64,000 bases of DNA from Luteimonas sp. JM171 (GTDB lineage Bacteria > Pseudomonadota > Gammaproteobacteria > Xanthomonadales > Xanthomonadaceae). The translations under genes and the position numbers were made by a program. Below are positions 18,531 through 27,770 of the stretch, piece by piece. Location: positions 429,162 through 493,161 of the forward strand of contig NZ_CP017074.1 of assembly GCF_001717465.1 (NCBI RefSeq). The letters run 5' to 3'. Every line of letters starts with the position of its first letter. The stretch's first letter is position 1. The notes under the pieces were generated by a model that made no database searches, was not told the origin of the DNA, and was given only the letters and a program-made list of their open reading frames with translations.

Positions 18531-20762
18531 TCACAGGTCCACGGACAGGCTGATGGCCACGCTGCGGCCGGGTGAGGTGAAGCGGTCCAGCGCACCGTTG
18601 GCCGACATGGCCACCGGAAGGTCGCCGCTCGCCCAGTACTTGCGGTCCGCGATGTTGCGCACGCCGGCGTTGAGGGTCAGGTTGGGCGAGAGGTCCCAGT
18701 GCGCGTACAGGTCCAGCACCCCGTAGCCCGGGGTCTGGTACAGCTCCGGGTCCGCAACCCGGTCCCTGCGGGCGGCGAATCGCGCCGCCAGCTCCGCGCC
18801 CCAGGCCCCGGCCTCATAGCCCAGGCCCAGGACCGCGGTTGCCGGGTCCACCGAATCCAGCGGCACGTCGGCGGTGCGGTCATCGCCGCGCGACCACGAG
18901 GCGGCGCCGCGCAGCGTCCACCCTTCCCACGCCGGTGACAGCGCGCCGAAGTCCACGCCGGCCTTGAGCTCGGCGCCGTAGATGCGGGCCTCGGAGACGT
19001 TCTGCGACTGGAACACCATCAGCCCCTGGTCGTTGAAGCCGACGAACCGGAACGACTCGATGAAGTCCTCGTAGCGGTTGTGGTAGCCGGTGAGGCCGGC
19101 GTACACGGCATCACCGGCGAAGCGGACGCCGGCCTCGAAGCCGTCGCTGGTTTCCGGCCGCAGATCGGGATTGGCGATGGCGGTGTAGCCGAACATCACG
19201 TTGGTCAGGCCAATGTTGACGTCGCTGTAGGGCGGCGCGCGGAAGCCCCGCGCATAGCCGGCGAACAGCGACCAACCGCCACCCGGCTTCCACACCGCGC
19301 CCAGCTTCGGCGACACCTGGGTGCGGCTCAGGCCACTCACCGCAACCCCGGGGTTGTCCTCGGCAAAGATGTCATCGGCCTTTGCGTCCAGTTCGTAGCG
19401 GTCCACCCGCACGCCCGGCACGAGCCGGAACGTGCCGGTGCCAAAGACGATCTCGTCCTGTGCATAGAAGGCATAGGTGGTGGTGGTGCTGGGCGGGAAG
19501 TCGCGCACCGGGAACACGTCCGGCAGCATCGCGTTGCTGGTGGCGCCGGTGTCCAGGTTGGTCACCAGTCCGTCGCGCTTCTGCCGGGTGCGCTGGCGCG
19601 AGGCATCGATGCCCCAGGTCAGGTCATGGCCGGCGTTGCCGGTGACGAATGCCTTGTGGAAATTGGCCTGCAGGCCATACGAGCGCTGGTCGAAGTTGAA
19701 GCTGCGGTCGCGGCGCTCACGGACGCCGGCCGCGGTCACCCGCTCCTCCAGCGTGTCCTGGTTGGTCTCGCTGTCCTGGCGGTACAGCTGCCAATCCAGG
19801 GAGTCGGCCACCGCCCAGTCCAGGACGTCCACCTCATGGGCCAGGGCCACCCGTGCCCGGCTCTGGTGGTCGTCGGCGCGCACGGCGAGGTTGTTGGCGC
19901 CGGTGAACCCCTGCATCCCGAGCATGCTCAGGATGTTGGTGTCGGCGGCGTCCTCGGTGCCGTCCAAAGTCAGCCGGAAGCGCTGGCCGGACCCGGGTTC
20001 GAATACCAGCTTGGCCAGCACGCTGCGGCCGTCGTTGCGCTGCGGGTTGGGCGCGGTGCGGGCGCTGCCGATGCCCTCGTCCTCGCCCATGTTTTCCGTT
20101 TCCCGGCCCTGGCGATGGCCCACGGCCAGCAGGCCCGACCAGCGCTCGCCGCCGAGGGCAGCGGTGGCGCCGGCGAAGAAACCGTCCCAGTCGCTTTCGG
20201 CGCCGAGCTTGAAGCCCAGATGGGCGTCCTGGCCTGGCGCGAGGTAATCGCGCGGATCGCGCGTCACGAACGACACCACGCCGCCCAGGGCGTCGGAGCC
20301 GTACAGCGCGCTGCTTGGTCCGCGCACCACCTCCACCCGCTTGAGCGTGTCCAGGTCCACGAAGTTGCGGTTGGCATTGGAAAAGTTGCCTATCTCGAAC
20401 GCATCCGACACCGGCACGCCATCGGTGAGGATGCGCACCCGGTTTCCGCCCAGGCCGCGGATGCGGATGTCGCCGATGCCGAAGCGGCCGTACGAGCTGG
20501 TGACCGTCACCCCGGGCTCGTAGCGGAACAGGTCCTTGAGGTCGCGGACCAGCAGTTCGTCCATGCGCTCGCGGTTGATGACATCAACCGTGTTGGGCAC
20601 ATCGACGATGGCGCGGGCGGTGCGGGTGGCGGTGACCACCACCCGATCGAATTCAGCGGGCGCGGCCGCAGGGCCGGAATCGGGTGGGGGTGCGGCCTGG
20701 GCGAAGACGGGGCCGGGAACGGCCACGCCCAGCAACAGCGGAAGGACAACACTCGGACGCAT
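18531..20762 (-). CDS. TonB-dependent haem/haemoglobin-type receptor
   Basis: 743 residues. A signal peptide (ends VFAQA) is followed by a plug domain with a TonB-box-like stretch (FDRVVVTATRTA) and a 22-strand-type barrel ending in aromatic-flanked VAISLSVDL. The barrel has FRAPPYSDVNIG followed by NPDLRPETSDGFEAG, the FRAP and NPDL boxes typical of haem and haemoglobin receptors (HmbR/PhuR/HemR type). It imports haem or haem-protein iron across the outer membrane using TonB energy. It follows hemP by 96 bases and precedes the DUF6607 gene. Regulation by Fur is likely through the box upstream of hemP. Confidence 0.88.
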   Translation of the reverse strand: MRPSVVLPLLLGVAVPGPVFAQAAPPPDSGPAAAPAEFDRVVVTATRTARAIVDVPNTVDVINRERMDELLVRDLKDLFRYEPGVTVTSSYGRFGIGDIRIRGLGGNRVRILTDGVPVSDAFEIGNFSNANRNFVDLDTLKRVEVVRGPSSALYGSDALGGVVSFVTRDPRDYLAPGQDAHLGFKLGAESDWDGFFAGATAALGGERWSGLLAVGHRQGRETENMGEDEGIGSARTAPNPQRNDGRSVLAKLVFEPGSGQRFRLTLDGTEDAADTNILSMLGMQGFTGANNLAVRADDHQSRARVALAHEVDVLDWAVADSLDWQLYRQDSETNQDTLEERVTAAGVRERRDRSFNFDQRSYGLQANFHKAFVTGNAGHDLTWGIDASRQRTRQKRDGLVTNLDTGATSNAMLPDVFPVRDFPPSTTTTYAFYAQDEIVFGTGTFRLVPGVRVDRYELDAKADDIFAEDNPGVAVSGLSRTQVSPKLGAVWKPGGGWSLFAGYARGFRAPPYSDVNIGLTNVMFGYTAIANPDLRPETSDGFEAGVRFAGDAVYAGLTGYHNRYEDFIESFRFVGFNDQGLMVFQSQNVSEARIYGAELKAGVDFGALSPAWEGWTLRGAASWSRGDDRTADVPLDSVDPATAVLGLGYEAGAWGAELAARFAARRDRVADPELYQTPGYGVLDLYAHWDLSPNLTLNAGVRNIADRKYWASGDLPVAMSANGALDRFTSPGRSVAISLSVDL

Positions 20763-20858
20763 TGCAGACTCGCTCGAAGAGACGGGCGGCGGCTGGCGTC
20801 CGGCAGGGCCGGGGGCGGGCGTGCCTGGAAACGGGAGGCGCCGGGCGGCGCTCCCGGG

Positions 20859-21065
20859 CTATTTGGTGAGGATCAACTTCCCGTTACGGGTGTGGCGCAG
20901 GCGATAGCACTCGCTGCCATGGCGGATCAGGACCTCGCGCTGGCCCTGGAGCAGGCGGGCGCTGTCCAGTTCACAGTCGCGGCGGGCGGACGCGGAAGCG
21001 GTGCGCGGCGACTCATCGGCAGGACGGGACTGGGGGTACTCCGGGTGCGGATGACCGGCAAGCAT
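20859..21065 (-). CDS. hemP: Haemin uptake protein HemP
   Basis: 68 residues. The C-terminal half, with SARLLQGQREVLIRHG and YRLRHTRNGKLILTK, is the diagnostic HemP sequence; the N-terminal half is variable. HemP genes lie upstream of haem-transport operons and in some proteobacteria activate the receptor gene. Here it is first in a hemP-receptor-DUF6607 series, and a near-perfect Fur box lies 32 bases upstream of its start. The identification is firm despite the small size. Confidence 0.9.
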   Translation of the reverse strand: MLAGHPHPEYPQSRPADESPRTASASARRDCELDSARLLQGQREVLIRHGSECYRLRHTRNGKLILTK

Positions 21066-21096
21066 CAGGGAATCCTTGGGGACTCGGGAATTGTGA

Positions 21097-21111
21097 TGTT
21101 AATGATTCTCA
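21097..21111 (-). promoter_or_regulatory. Fur box
   Basis: The minus strand reads TGAGAATCATTAACA, 13 of 15 matches to the 7-1-7 Fur palindrome TGATAATCATTATCA. It sits between hemP and the divergent GGDEF-like gene, so Fur with iron should repress hemP and could also affect the divergent gene. Confidence 0.85.
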
Positions 21112-21194
21112 TTCGAGAGTCAACGCCGCGGGCCGGCTCCACGGCTGGCCGGCCCGCCGACGCGCTATGCTGCGCCGGGGGATCGGAGGGGTGC

Positions 21195-22328
21195 ATGCGG
21201 GACGCAGATCAAGGCCTGTCCAGGATCATGGGCGACCTCCTCGCCCGGCCGGACCAGCTGGCGCTGGAAATGGGGGCCGGGGGCGAGCTGCTGGTGGCGC
21301 GGGTGCGCGCGGTGGGATGCGCGATCGTCCTGCTGTTGCCGCTGCTTGCGCTGCTGGGCGGCAGCCCAGTGCACGAGGTGATGATTGGCCTGGCGGCCGC
21401 GGTGGCCATCAACGTGATGGCCCAGGTGTGGCTGGCGCTGGCCCGCAATGCCCGGCGCCATCCCTGGCTGCCGCATGCCACCAGCATCTGGGACGTGACC
21501 GCCACCAGCGGCGTGCTGATTGCGCTGGCGTTCCATGACCCGGTCGCGGGTATCGGCAGCGTCGTGGTGTGGTGCTTCTATGTGATCGCCATCGTCCTCA
21601 CCGCGCTCCGGCACGACGGCCGCCTCACCCTCTACATCGGCGCGCTGGCGATGCTCCAGTACGCCCTGCTCGGCTGGGGCGTCTTCACCCTGGCCCCGGC
21701 GGCGTCACTGGTTTCGGTGGACTACGGCACGGCCACCATCAATGGCCAGGTCCAGCGGCTGGTCCTGCTGCTGATCGTGACCGTGGTGACAGCCACCATC
21801 GTCTACCGCATGCAGCGGCTGGTGGAAATGTCCGGCCGCGACGGGCTCACCGGGCTCCCCAACCGGGCCTGGCTGCTGCAAAGCATGCCGCGGATCTTCG
21901 ACGCGGCGCGCGCAAGCGGCGGCTCGCTGACCCTCGCCCTGCTCGACCTCGACCACTTCCGCCGCGTCAATGACGAGGCCGGCCACCAGGGCGGGGACCG
22001 CGCCATCCGCCAGGTCGCCGCCGAGCTGGAGGGGATGCTGCAGGAGAACGAGCACGTGGCCCGGATCGGCGGCCAGGAGTTCGTGATCCTGCTGGCCTCA
22101 CCCATCGGCAGCGCGTGGGAGCGCCTGGACCGGATGCGCACCGGCCTGGGCACGCGGCCATTCCTGGGCGGGCGCGGGGCGGACCCCCAGCGCATCACTT
22201 TCAGCGCCGGCCTGGCGTCCTGGCCCCAGGACGGCGCCTCCACCTCCCAGCTGCTGCGCTCGGCGGACCGGCGCCTGCAGCAGGCCAAGCAGGCAGGCCG
22301 CAACCGCGTGGTTGCGCGCGACGCGTGA
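21195..22328 (+). CDS. Membrane GGDEF-domain protein with degenerate GGQEF motif
   Basis: 377 residues from ATG 21195, preceded by GGAGGG. Five to six membrane helices occupy residues about 40-205, followed by a GGDEF domain. The domain keeps DGLTGLPNRAWL (about 216-227) and the metal/nucleotide-binding DLDHFRRVND (251-260). The signature reads RIGGQEF (290-296), so the acidic third residue of GG(D/E)EF is Gln. In active diguanylate cyclases this position binds metal, so the enzyme may be inactive and act as a c-di-GMP/GTP-responsive or structural protein. It is divergent from hemP across the Fur box. No EAL or PAS domain is seen. Confidence 0.85.
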   Translation: MRDADQGLSRIMGDLLARPDQLALEMGAGGELLVARVRAVGCAIVLLLPLLALLGGSPVHEVMIGLAAAVAINVMAQVWLALARNARRHPWLPHATSIWDVTATSGVLIALAFHDPVAGIGSVVVWCFYVIAIVLTALRHDGRLTLYIGALAMLQYALLGWGVFTLAPAASLVSVDYGTATINGQVQRLVLLLIVTVVTATIVYRMQRLVEMSGRDGLTGLPNRAWLLQSMPRIFDAARASGGSLTLALLDLDHFRRVNDEAGHQGGDRAIRQVAAELEGMLQENEHVARIGGQEFVILLASPIGSAWERLDRMRTGLGTRPFLGGRGADPQRITFSAGLASWPQDGASTSQLLRSADRRLQQAKQAGRNRVVARDA

Positions 22329-22417
22329 GCGGCGCGGCCGGCCGCCAGATGTTGCCGCCATCGCCCCCCGTCGCCTACCCTGCGCGGTCGGCGGGATCGT
22401 GCCCGGGGAGTTGGTGA

Positions 22418-23713
22418 ATGGAAGTTTTGACGCGGATCGGTTTCGGCCTGCTCGGGCTGGCCGTACTGATCGGGATCACCTGGCTGTTCTCCAACAACCG
22501 CCGCGGCGTCGACTGGAAGCTGATCGCCACGGGCCTCGGGCTGCAGATCCTCATCGCCTGCTTCGTGCTGCTCACCTCCTGGGGCGCACAGATCTTCGAT
22601 GCGTTTTCGCGGGGCTTCGTCGCGGTCCTGGGCTTCACCGCGGAAGGCTCGGCCTTCATCTTTGGTGATTTCAGCAACCCGGAAAGCTACGGGTTCATCT
22701 TCGCGTTCCAGGTGCTGCCCACCATCATTTTCTTCGCCAGCCTGATGAGCGTGCTCTACCACATCGGGGTGATGCAGAAGATTGTGGAGGCCATGACCTG
22801 GGCCATCACCCGGGTCATGCGCGTGTCCGGCGCCGAAACCCTGGCGGTGAGCGCCAACACCTTCGTCGGCCAGACCGAAGCGCCGCTGGTGATCCGGCCC
22901 TACGTGCCGAAGATGACCGCCTCCGAGCTGCTGACCGTCATGGTCTCGGGCATGGGCACCGTTGCCGGCGGCGTGCTGGGCGCGTACGTGCTGCTGCTGG
23001 GCGGCAGCGACCCGGCCCTGCAGGCCTTCTACGCCAAGCACCTGATCACCGCCAGCGTGATGGCGGCCCCGGCCACGCTGGTGGTGTCCAAGATCCTGGT
23101 GCCGGAGACGGAACAGCCGCTGACGATGGGGGCTGTCCGGATCGACGTGGAAAAGACCGCGGCCAACGTCATTGATGCCGCCGCCTCGGGCGCCGCCGAT
23201 GGCCTCAAGCTGGCGCTCAACGTGGGCGCGATGCTGCTCGCCTTCATCGCCCTGATCGCGATGCTCAACTGGCCACTGGTGTGGCTGGGCGAGGCGACCG
23301 GGCTGCAGGAGGTGCTGGGCCGCCCGACCGACATGTCCGCGCTGCTGGGCGTCGTGCTGTCGCCGCTTGCGTGGATCATCGGGGTTCCCTGGCAGGACGC
23401 GCCCACGGTGGGCGGACTGATCGGCACCAAGGTCGTGCTCAACGAGTTCGTCGCCTATGTGCAGCTGGGCGAGATCGTCCGCGGCAACGTCGAGGGCGTG
23501 GCCCTCACCACGCAGGGCACGCTGATCGCCACCTATGCGCTGTGCGGCTTCGCCAACTTCAGCTCGATCGCGATCCAGATCGGCGGCGTCGGCGGCATTG
23601 CGCCGAACCGTCGCGCCGAGCTGGCCAAGTTCGGCCTGCGCGCGGTACTGGGCGGCTCGATCGTGACCCTGATGACCGCCACCATCGCCGGCGTGCTGGC
23701 CCACTTCGGCTGA
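22418..23713 (+). CDS. nupC: Concentrative nucleoside transporter (NupC/CNT family)
   Basis: 431 residues with about ten hydrophobic helices. The CNT signature regions are present: AFQVLPTIIFFASLMSVLYH, NTFVGQTEAPLVIRPY and LNEFVAYVQLGEI. It imports nucleosides with H+ or Na+ through the inner membrane. The start ATG 22418 has GGGGAG upstream. A ribokinase-family gene begins 11 bases after its stop, so a nucleoside/ribose salvage pair is likely. Confidence 0.93.
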   Translation: MEVLTRIGFGLLGLAVLIGITWLFSNNRRGVDWKLIATGLGLQILIACFVLLTSWGAQIFDAFSRGFVAVLGFTAEGSAFIFGDFSNPESYGFIFAFQVLPTIIFFASLMSVLYHIGVMQKIVEAMTWAITRVMRVSGAETLAVSANTFVGQTEAPLVIRPYVPKMTASELLTVMVSGMGTVAGGVLGAYVLLLGGSDPALQAFYAKHLITASVMAAPATLVVSKILVPETEQPLTMGAVRIDVEKTAANVIDAAASGAADGLKLALNVGAMLLAFIALIAMLNWPLVWLGEATGLQEVLGRPTDMSALLGVVLSPLAWIIGVPWQDAPTVGGLIGTKVVLNEFVAYVQLGEIVRGNVEGVALTTQGTLIATYALCGFANFSSIAIQIGGVGGIAPNRRAELAKFGLRAVLGGSIVTLMTATIAGVLAHFG

Positions 23714-23723
23714 GGTCGCGCGG

Positions 23724-24707
23724 GTGGCCAGGGTCGTCGTGGTGGGATCGTTCAATGTCGACCACGTGTGGCGGGCGCCGCGGCCGCCGCACCCGGGTGA
23801 AACGCTGGCCGGCGAATACGCCAGCGGCCCCGGGGGCAAGGGTTTCAACCAGGCGGTGGCCGCGCGAAGGGCCGGGGCGGACACGCTGTTCCTGTGCGCG
23901 CTGGGCGACGACGCCGGCGGCGCGCTGGCCCGCTCGCTGGCCCAGCAGGATGGGATCACGCTGGGGGCGGCCCCGAGCGCGGCGCCCACCGGCACCGCCG
24001 GGATCTACGTCGACGACGCCGGACGCAACAGCATTGTCATCGGCGCCGGCGCCAACGCCGACCTCGATCGCGCTTTCATTGACTCCCGGGCCGACGCGCT
24101 TGGCGCCGCCGCCGTGGTGCTCGCCCAGCTGGAATCGCCGCTCGACGCCGTCGAGCAGGCGCTGCTTTCCGCGCGGGCCGGCGGCGCGGTCACCATGCTC
24201 AACCCGGCCCCTGCCAATGCCGCCTGCACCGGCGGCCTGCTGGCCGCCAGTGACGTGATCACGCCCAACGAAACCGAATTCGCGGCACTGCTCGCCAGCC
24301 ATGCCGGCGGCCGGCTCGATCCGGACCAGATCGCCGCGATGGATGACGCCTCCCTACACGCCCAGTGCCGGTGCCTGCTGCCCCATGGCACGGTGGTGGT
24401 GACGCTGGGCGCGGCGGGTGCGTTCGTTTCCCATCCCGACGGCGCGCGGCGCGGCGACGCAGCCTCCTTCCAGCGGGCACCGGCGGAAGCGGTGCGGCCG
24501 ATCGATACCACGGGCGCCGGGGACGCCTTCAACGGTGCCCTGGCCGCCGGCCTGGCGACGGCGCCCGGCGCGGCGTTCATCGAACACGTCCGCTACGCCA
24601 TCCAGGTGGCGGGCCTGTCCACCGAACGACGCGGCGCAGCAGCCTCGATGCCGTGGCGCGCGGAAGTGCTCCAACGCTTCGACCCGGCGGCCCGTCCGGA
24701 AAAATAG
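23724..24707 (+). CDS. rbsK: Ribokinase-family sugar kinase
   Basis: 327 residues from GTG 23724. PfkB-family landmarks are VVVGSFNVDHV at the N-terminus, GGKGFNQAVAARRAGA (first signature) and DTTGAGDAFNGALAAG (second signature, with the catalytic Asp). NPAPANA and TPNETE are ribokinase-like. It would phosphorylate ribose, or possibly a nucleoside, with ATP. Being next to the nucleoside transporter it probably handles ribose or nucleosides taken up by it, so exact substrate is uncertain. No rbs ABC transporter is nearby. Confidence 0.85.
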   Translation: MARVVVVGSFNVDHVWRAPRPPHPGETLAGEYASGPGGKGFNQAVAARRAGADTLFLCALGDDAGGALARSLAQQDGITLGAAPSAAPTGTAGIYVDDAGRNSIVIGAGANADLDRAFIDSRADALGAAAVVLAQLESPLDAVEQALLSARAGGAVTMLNPAPANAACTGGLLAASDVITPNETEFAALLASHAGGRLDPDQIAAMDDASLHAQCRCLLPHGTVVVTLGAAGAFVSHPDGARRGDAASFQRAPAEAVRPIDTTGAGDAFNGALAAGLATAPGAAFIEHVRYAIQVAGLSTERRGAAASMPWRAEVLQRFDPAARPEK

Positions 24708-24723
24708 CCGCGCGGTCGCCGGC

Positions 24724-24729
24724 TACAAT
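24724..24729 (+). promoter_or_regulatory. -10 element of dusB, probably leaderless
   Basis: TACAAT ends six bases before the dusB ATG (24736). With normal spacing transcription would start at or next to the A of ATG, and no Shine-Dalgarno sequence is present. No clear -35 is visible. Confidence 0.5.
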
Positions 24730-24735
24730 CGCCCC

Positions 24736-25734
24736 ATGCATATCGGCCCCCACCCCATCCGCCCCGCGGTGGTCCTCGCGCCCATGGCCGGGGTAACCGA
24801 CAAGCCGTTCCGGCAGCTGTGCAAGCGGCTGGGCGCGGGCCTGGCGGTGTCGGAGATGACCACCAGCGATCCGCGGCTGTGGAGGACGCGCAAATCCATG
24901 CAGCGCATGGACCACGCCGGCGAACCGGACCCGGTGAGCGTGCAGATTGCCGGCACCGAACCCGCGGCGATGGCCGAGGCCGCGCGCTACAACGCCGGCC
25001 ACGGCGCCCAGGTCATCGACATCAACATGGGCTGTCCCGCCAAGAAGGTGTGCAACGCCTGGGCCGGATCTGCGCTGATGCGCGACGAAGCGCTCGTGGG
25101 GCGGATCCTGGAGGCGGTGGTGGGCGCCGTGGAAGTGCCGGTGACGCTGAAGATCCGCACCGGCTGGGACGCGGCGCATCGCAACGCCCCGGTGATCGCG
25201 CGCATTGCCCAGGAAAGCGGCGTCGCCGCGCTGGCGGTGCATGGGCGCACCCGCGACCAGCACTACCGGGGTGAAGCGGAGTACGACACCATCGCCGCCA
25301 TCAAGGCGGCGCTGTCGATCCCGGTGATCGCCAACGGCGACATCGACTCGCCGCTCAAGGCGGCAGCGGTGCTGCGCCACACCGGCGCCGACGCGGTGAT
25401 GATCGGCCGCGCTGCCCAGGGGCGGCCCTGGATCTTCCGCGAGATCGCGCACTACCTGGCGACCGGCCAGCGCCTGGACGAGCCGACGCTCGAGGAAGTG
25501 CGCGACATCCTGATCGGGCACCTGCATGCCCTGCACGCGTTCTACGGCGAGCCGGCCGGTGTCCGGATCGCCCGCAAGCACCTGGGCTGGTACGCGAAGG
25601 ACCGCCCCGAGAACCAGGCGTTCCGCGCCGTGGTCAACCAGGCCCAGACTGCGGAATCCCAGATCGCGCTGACCCGCGACTACTTCGACGCACTCATTGC
25701 GGGCGTCGTGCCCGCGCTCCCCGCCGCGGCGTAG
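24736..25734 (+). CDS. dusB: tRNA-dihydrouridine synthase B
   Basis: 332 residues. The FMN-dependent barrel has VLAPMAGVTDKPFRQLCK at the N-terminus and INMGCPAKKVCNAWAGSALM, with catalytic Cys100. HGRTRDQHYRGEA and IPVIANGDI are further Dus landmarks. It reduces uridine in tRNA D-loops. The NMGCPAKKVC form is typical of DusB rather than DusA. In many gammaproteobacteria dusB precedes fis; here no fis follows and the next gene is on the other strand. Confidence 0.93.
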   Translation: MHIGPHPIRPAVVLAPMAGVTDKPFRQLCKRLGAGLAVSEMTTSDPRLWRTRKSMQRMDHAGEPDPVSVQIAGTEPAAMAEAARYNAGHGAQVIDINMGCPAKKVCNAWAGSALMRDEALVGRILEAVVGAVEVPVTLKIRTGWDAAHRNAPVIARIAQESGVAALAVHGRTRDQHYRGEAEYDTIAAIKAALSIPVIANGDIDSPLKAAAVLRHTGADAVMIGRAAQGRPWIFREIAHYLATGQRLDEPTLEEVRDILIGHLHALHAFYGEPAGVRIARKHLGWYAKDRPENQAFRAVVNQAQTAESQIALTRDYFDALIAGVVPALPAAA

Positions 25735-25774
25735 GACCACCGCGCGCCGATGGGGCGCGCACCCACCCGCCGGC

Positions 25775-26788
25775 TCATTGCGCCCGGGGCTCGTTCCAGA
25801 TCCGGTGCCACAGCTCGCCCAGCTGATCGCCCCGCGGCACCTGCCACTGCAGTTGCTCGGGCGCGATGGGTTCCCAGCCGCCGCCATCGTGCGCGGCCAC
25901 CGCGAAGGTGAAGCTGAAGTCGGGCTCGGCGCCCATGCGCAGGTCGCTCAACAACAGGCGCCCGTCCTGCACCCGGGCCTTCATGAAGCCGCGGTTGAAC
26001 CAGGCCAGGCGGCGCACAGCCGGAACGTGCGCGGCGACTTCCAGCGCCTCCACGTCCGAGGCGTGGAAGCGGAACCGGATCGGCCCGGTGTCCGCCACCA
26101 GCGAATGCTCGCCTTCCACGAACCCGTCCGGCGTCATCGCCACCACCCGCCACAGCAGCGTGTTGAGTGGCGTGGGCACCGAGAACCGCGGCGCATCCGC
26201 CAATCCCAGGGCCGCCAGCGATCGCGCCGCCTCCCGCTCCACCATCGCCTTGGCGGCCAGCGACCAGCCCAGGTAGGCGGTGCTCAGCGCCAGGCCGATC
26301 GCAAGCGCGGGCCGGCCCGCAGCGCGCGGCCCGGCGATCAGCGCGACCACCACGCCCAGCAGCAGCCACAACGTGTAGGCGGGATCGATGATGAAAAGAC
26401 TCGACCACATGGCCGGGTGCGCCGGCAGCGGCCACAGCAGCTGGGTGCCGTACACGGTAAAGGCATCAAGCAGCGGATGGGTCACCAGCGCCAGCTGGAT
26501 CGCCCAGAACCATCGGCGGGGCGCTTCCGCCACCCGGCCGCCGCGGCGCCGGAACGCCCACCAGATCGCCCACGCCACCAATGGCAGCACGAACAGCGAG
26601 TGGCTGGCGCCGCGGTGCAGGGTCATCAACGCGACCGGGTCATCGGTCAACAGCCACAGCGGCAGCGAATCAAGGTCCGGCAGGGTGCCCAGCGCGGCCC
26701 CGGCGGCAAGCGCGGCGCGGCGGTGGGCGGCGGGCACGACGGCGCCGGCGGCCGAAGCCCCCAGCAGCACCTGGGTCAGTGAATCCAT
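25775..26788 (-). CDS. YdjM/YbcI-type (DUF457) membrane metal-dependent hydrolase
   Basis: 337 residues. The N-terminus MDSLTQVLLGASAAGAVV, then LPDLDSLPL, TLHRGASHSLFVLPL and THPLLDAFTVYGTQLLWP, match the integral-membrane family annotated as putative metal-dependent hydrolase. The conserved Asp and His residues in these stretches are probable metal ligands. About four to five helices fill the first 190 residues; the C-terminal 140 residues form a soluble domain. No substrate is known. Gene order gives no further clue: it lies between convergent dusB and the UPF0149 gene on the same strand. Confidence 0.8.
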   Translation of the reverse strand: MDSLTQVLLGASAAGAVVPAAHRRAALAAGAALGTLPDLDSLPLWLLTDDPVALMTLHRGASHSLFVLPLVAWAIWWAFRRRGGRVAEAPRRWFWAIQLALVTHPLLDAFTVYGTQLLWPLPAHPAMWSSLFIIDPAYTLWLLLGVVVALIAGPRAAGRPALAIGLALSTAYLGWSLAAKAMVEREAARSLAALGLADAPRFSVPTPLNTLLWRVVAMTPDGFVEGEHSLVADTGPIRFRFHASDVEALEVAAHVPAVRRLAWFNRGFMKARVQDGRLLLSDLRMGAEPDFSFTFAVAAHDGGGWEPIAPEQLQWQVPRGDQLGELWHRIWNEPRAQ

Positions 26789-26852
26789 CGCGCCATTGTA
26801 TGGGGCGCCATCACCGACCAGCCTCCGCCCTCACCTGCCAATGGGGTAAAGG

Positions 26853-27641
26853 TCAGTGCAAGGTGGGTGAGTCGCAGCACGGCTTCCATGTGCGCCCGCT
26901 GCGGCACAGGCACGGCCCGGCATGCCCGTCGGCGGGGCCGTCCCCCGGTGACTCGCCGGCCTCCTCGATGCGCGACAGGTACAGGTCCTGCAGCAGCGCC
27001 GGCACGGAGGCCATCAGCTGCCAACGCTCCTCCAGGTCATAGCGGTCTTCCCAGTCCACTCCCATCTCGGCGGCCTGCTGCGGGTCCACCATGCCCAGCA
27101 GGGCGACATCGCGCATGTCTGCCAGCAGGTCTTCGTCCGCCTGCATCCACTGCTCCCAACCCTCTTCGCGCAGGGCCACGCCCTGCATGAAACCGCTTGC
27201 CCACAGCGCCCCCAGCGGGAAATCGGCGGGTACGCCGGCGAAGGGGTCATCCTGCACATCCGCGGCGCCGTCTTCGCCCGCCGGCAGCCCGACGATGGGC
27301 ATCAGGGCCATGCCCAGCTCCTCGGCCTGCGCGGACTCGTCGGCGTCATCCGGAAGCGCCTGGGCCACGCGCCAAGCCACGTGGTTCCACAGCTTCATCA
27401 GCAGGCCGATCGCGCGCCCGGCCTCCTCCGCATCGCTCCACTGCTCCTCATCACCGACCGCCACGGGAAGGAATTCCGCGGGCGCAGGCGCGGGATCCGG
27501 GCCCACCACCAGCGCGGAGAAAAAGCCGTCCAGCGCCTCCAGCGGCATCCCGCCGCGGCCAGCCCAGCCGTCGGCAAGGCTTTCCAGTTCATCCAGGTCC
27601 TGCTCTCCGATCTGCTGACCGGGGGATTGGGTATGTGTCAT
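26853..27641 (-). CDS. UPF0149 / YecA family protein with C-terminal metal-binding motif
   Basis: 262 residues, acidic and helical. The YecA/UPF0149 core is seen in MPLEALDGFFSALVVGPDP, FPLGALWASGFMQGVALRE and DMRDVALLGMVDP. The C-terminus GPCLCRSGRTWKPCC is a SEC-C-like zinc-binding tail, as in many members. The molecular role is not established. It sits alone between the YdjM-like gene and the divergent metK. Confidence 0.88.
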   Translation of the reverse strand: MTHTQSPGQQIGEQDLDELESLADGWAGRGGMPLEALDGFFSALVVGPDPAPAPAEFLPVAVGDEEQWSDAEEAGRAIGLLMKLWNHVAWRVAQALPDDADESAQAEELGMALMPIVGLPAGEDGAADVQDDPFAGVPADFPLGALWASGFMQGVALREEGWEQWMQADEDLLADMRDVALLGMVDPQQAAEMGVDWEDRYDLEERWQLMASVPALLQDLYLSRIEEAGESPGDGPADGHAGPCLCRSGRTWKPCCDSPTLH

Positions 27642-27770
27642 GGTCTGCTGCCAGGCGCGGGGCGGGCCAGTTTAACCCCGCCCCAATGACGGCCGGGCCA
27701 TCATGCAAACGCCAGCGCCGGGCGGTATCATTTCCGGCCATCTTTTCATCCGAATACAGGGATACGCCTG

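Noticed and set aside
27642..27770. Possible SAM riboswitch upstream of metK
   Set aside because: The likely promoter leaves only about 35 bases of leader, and no SAM-box stem pattern is present.
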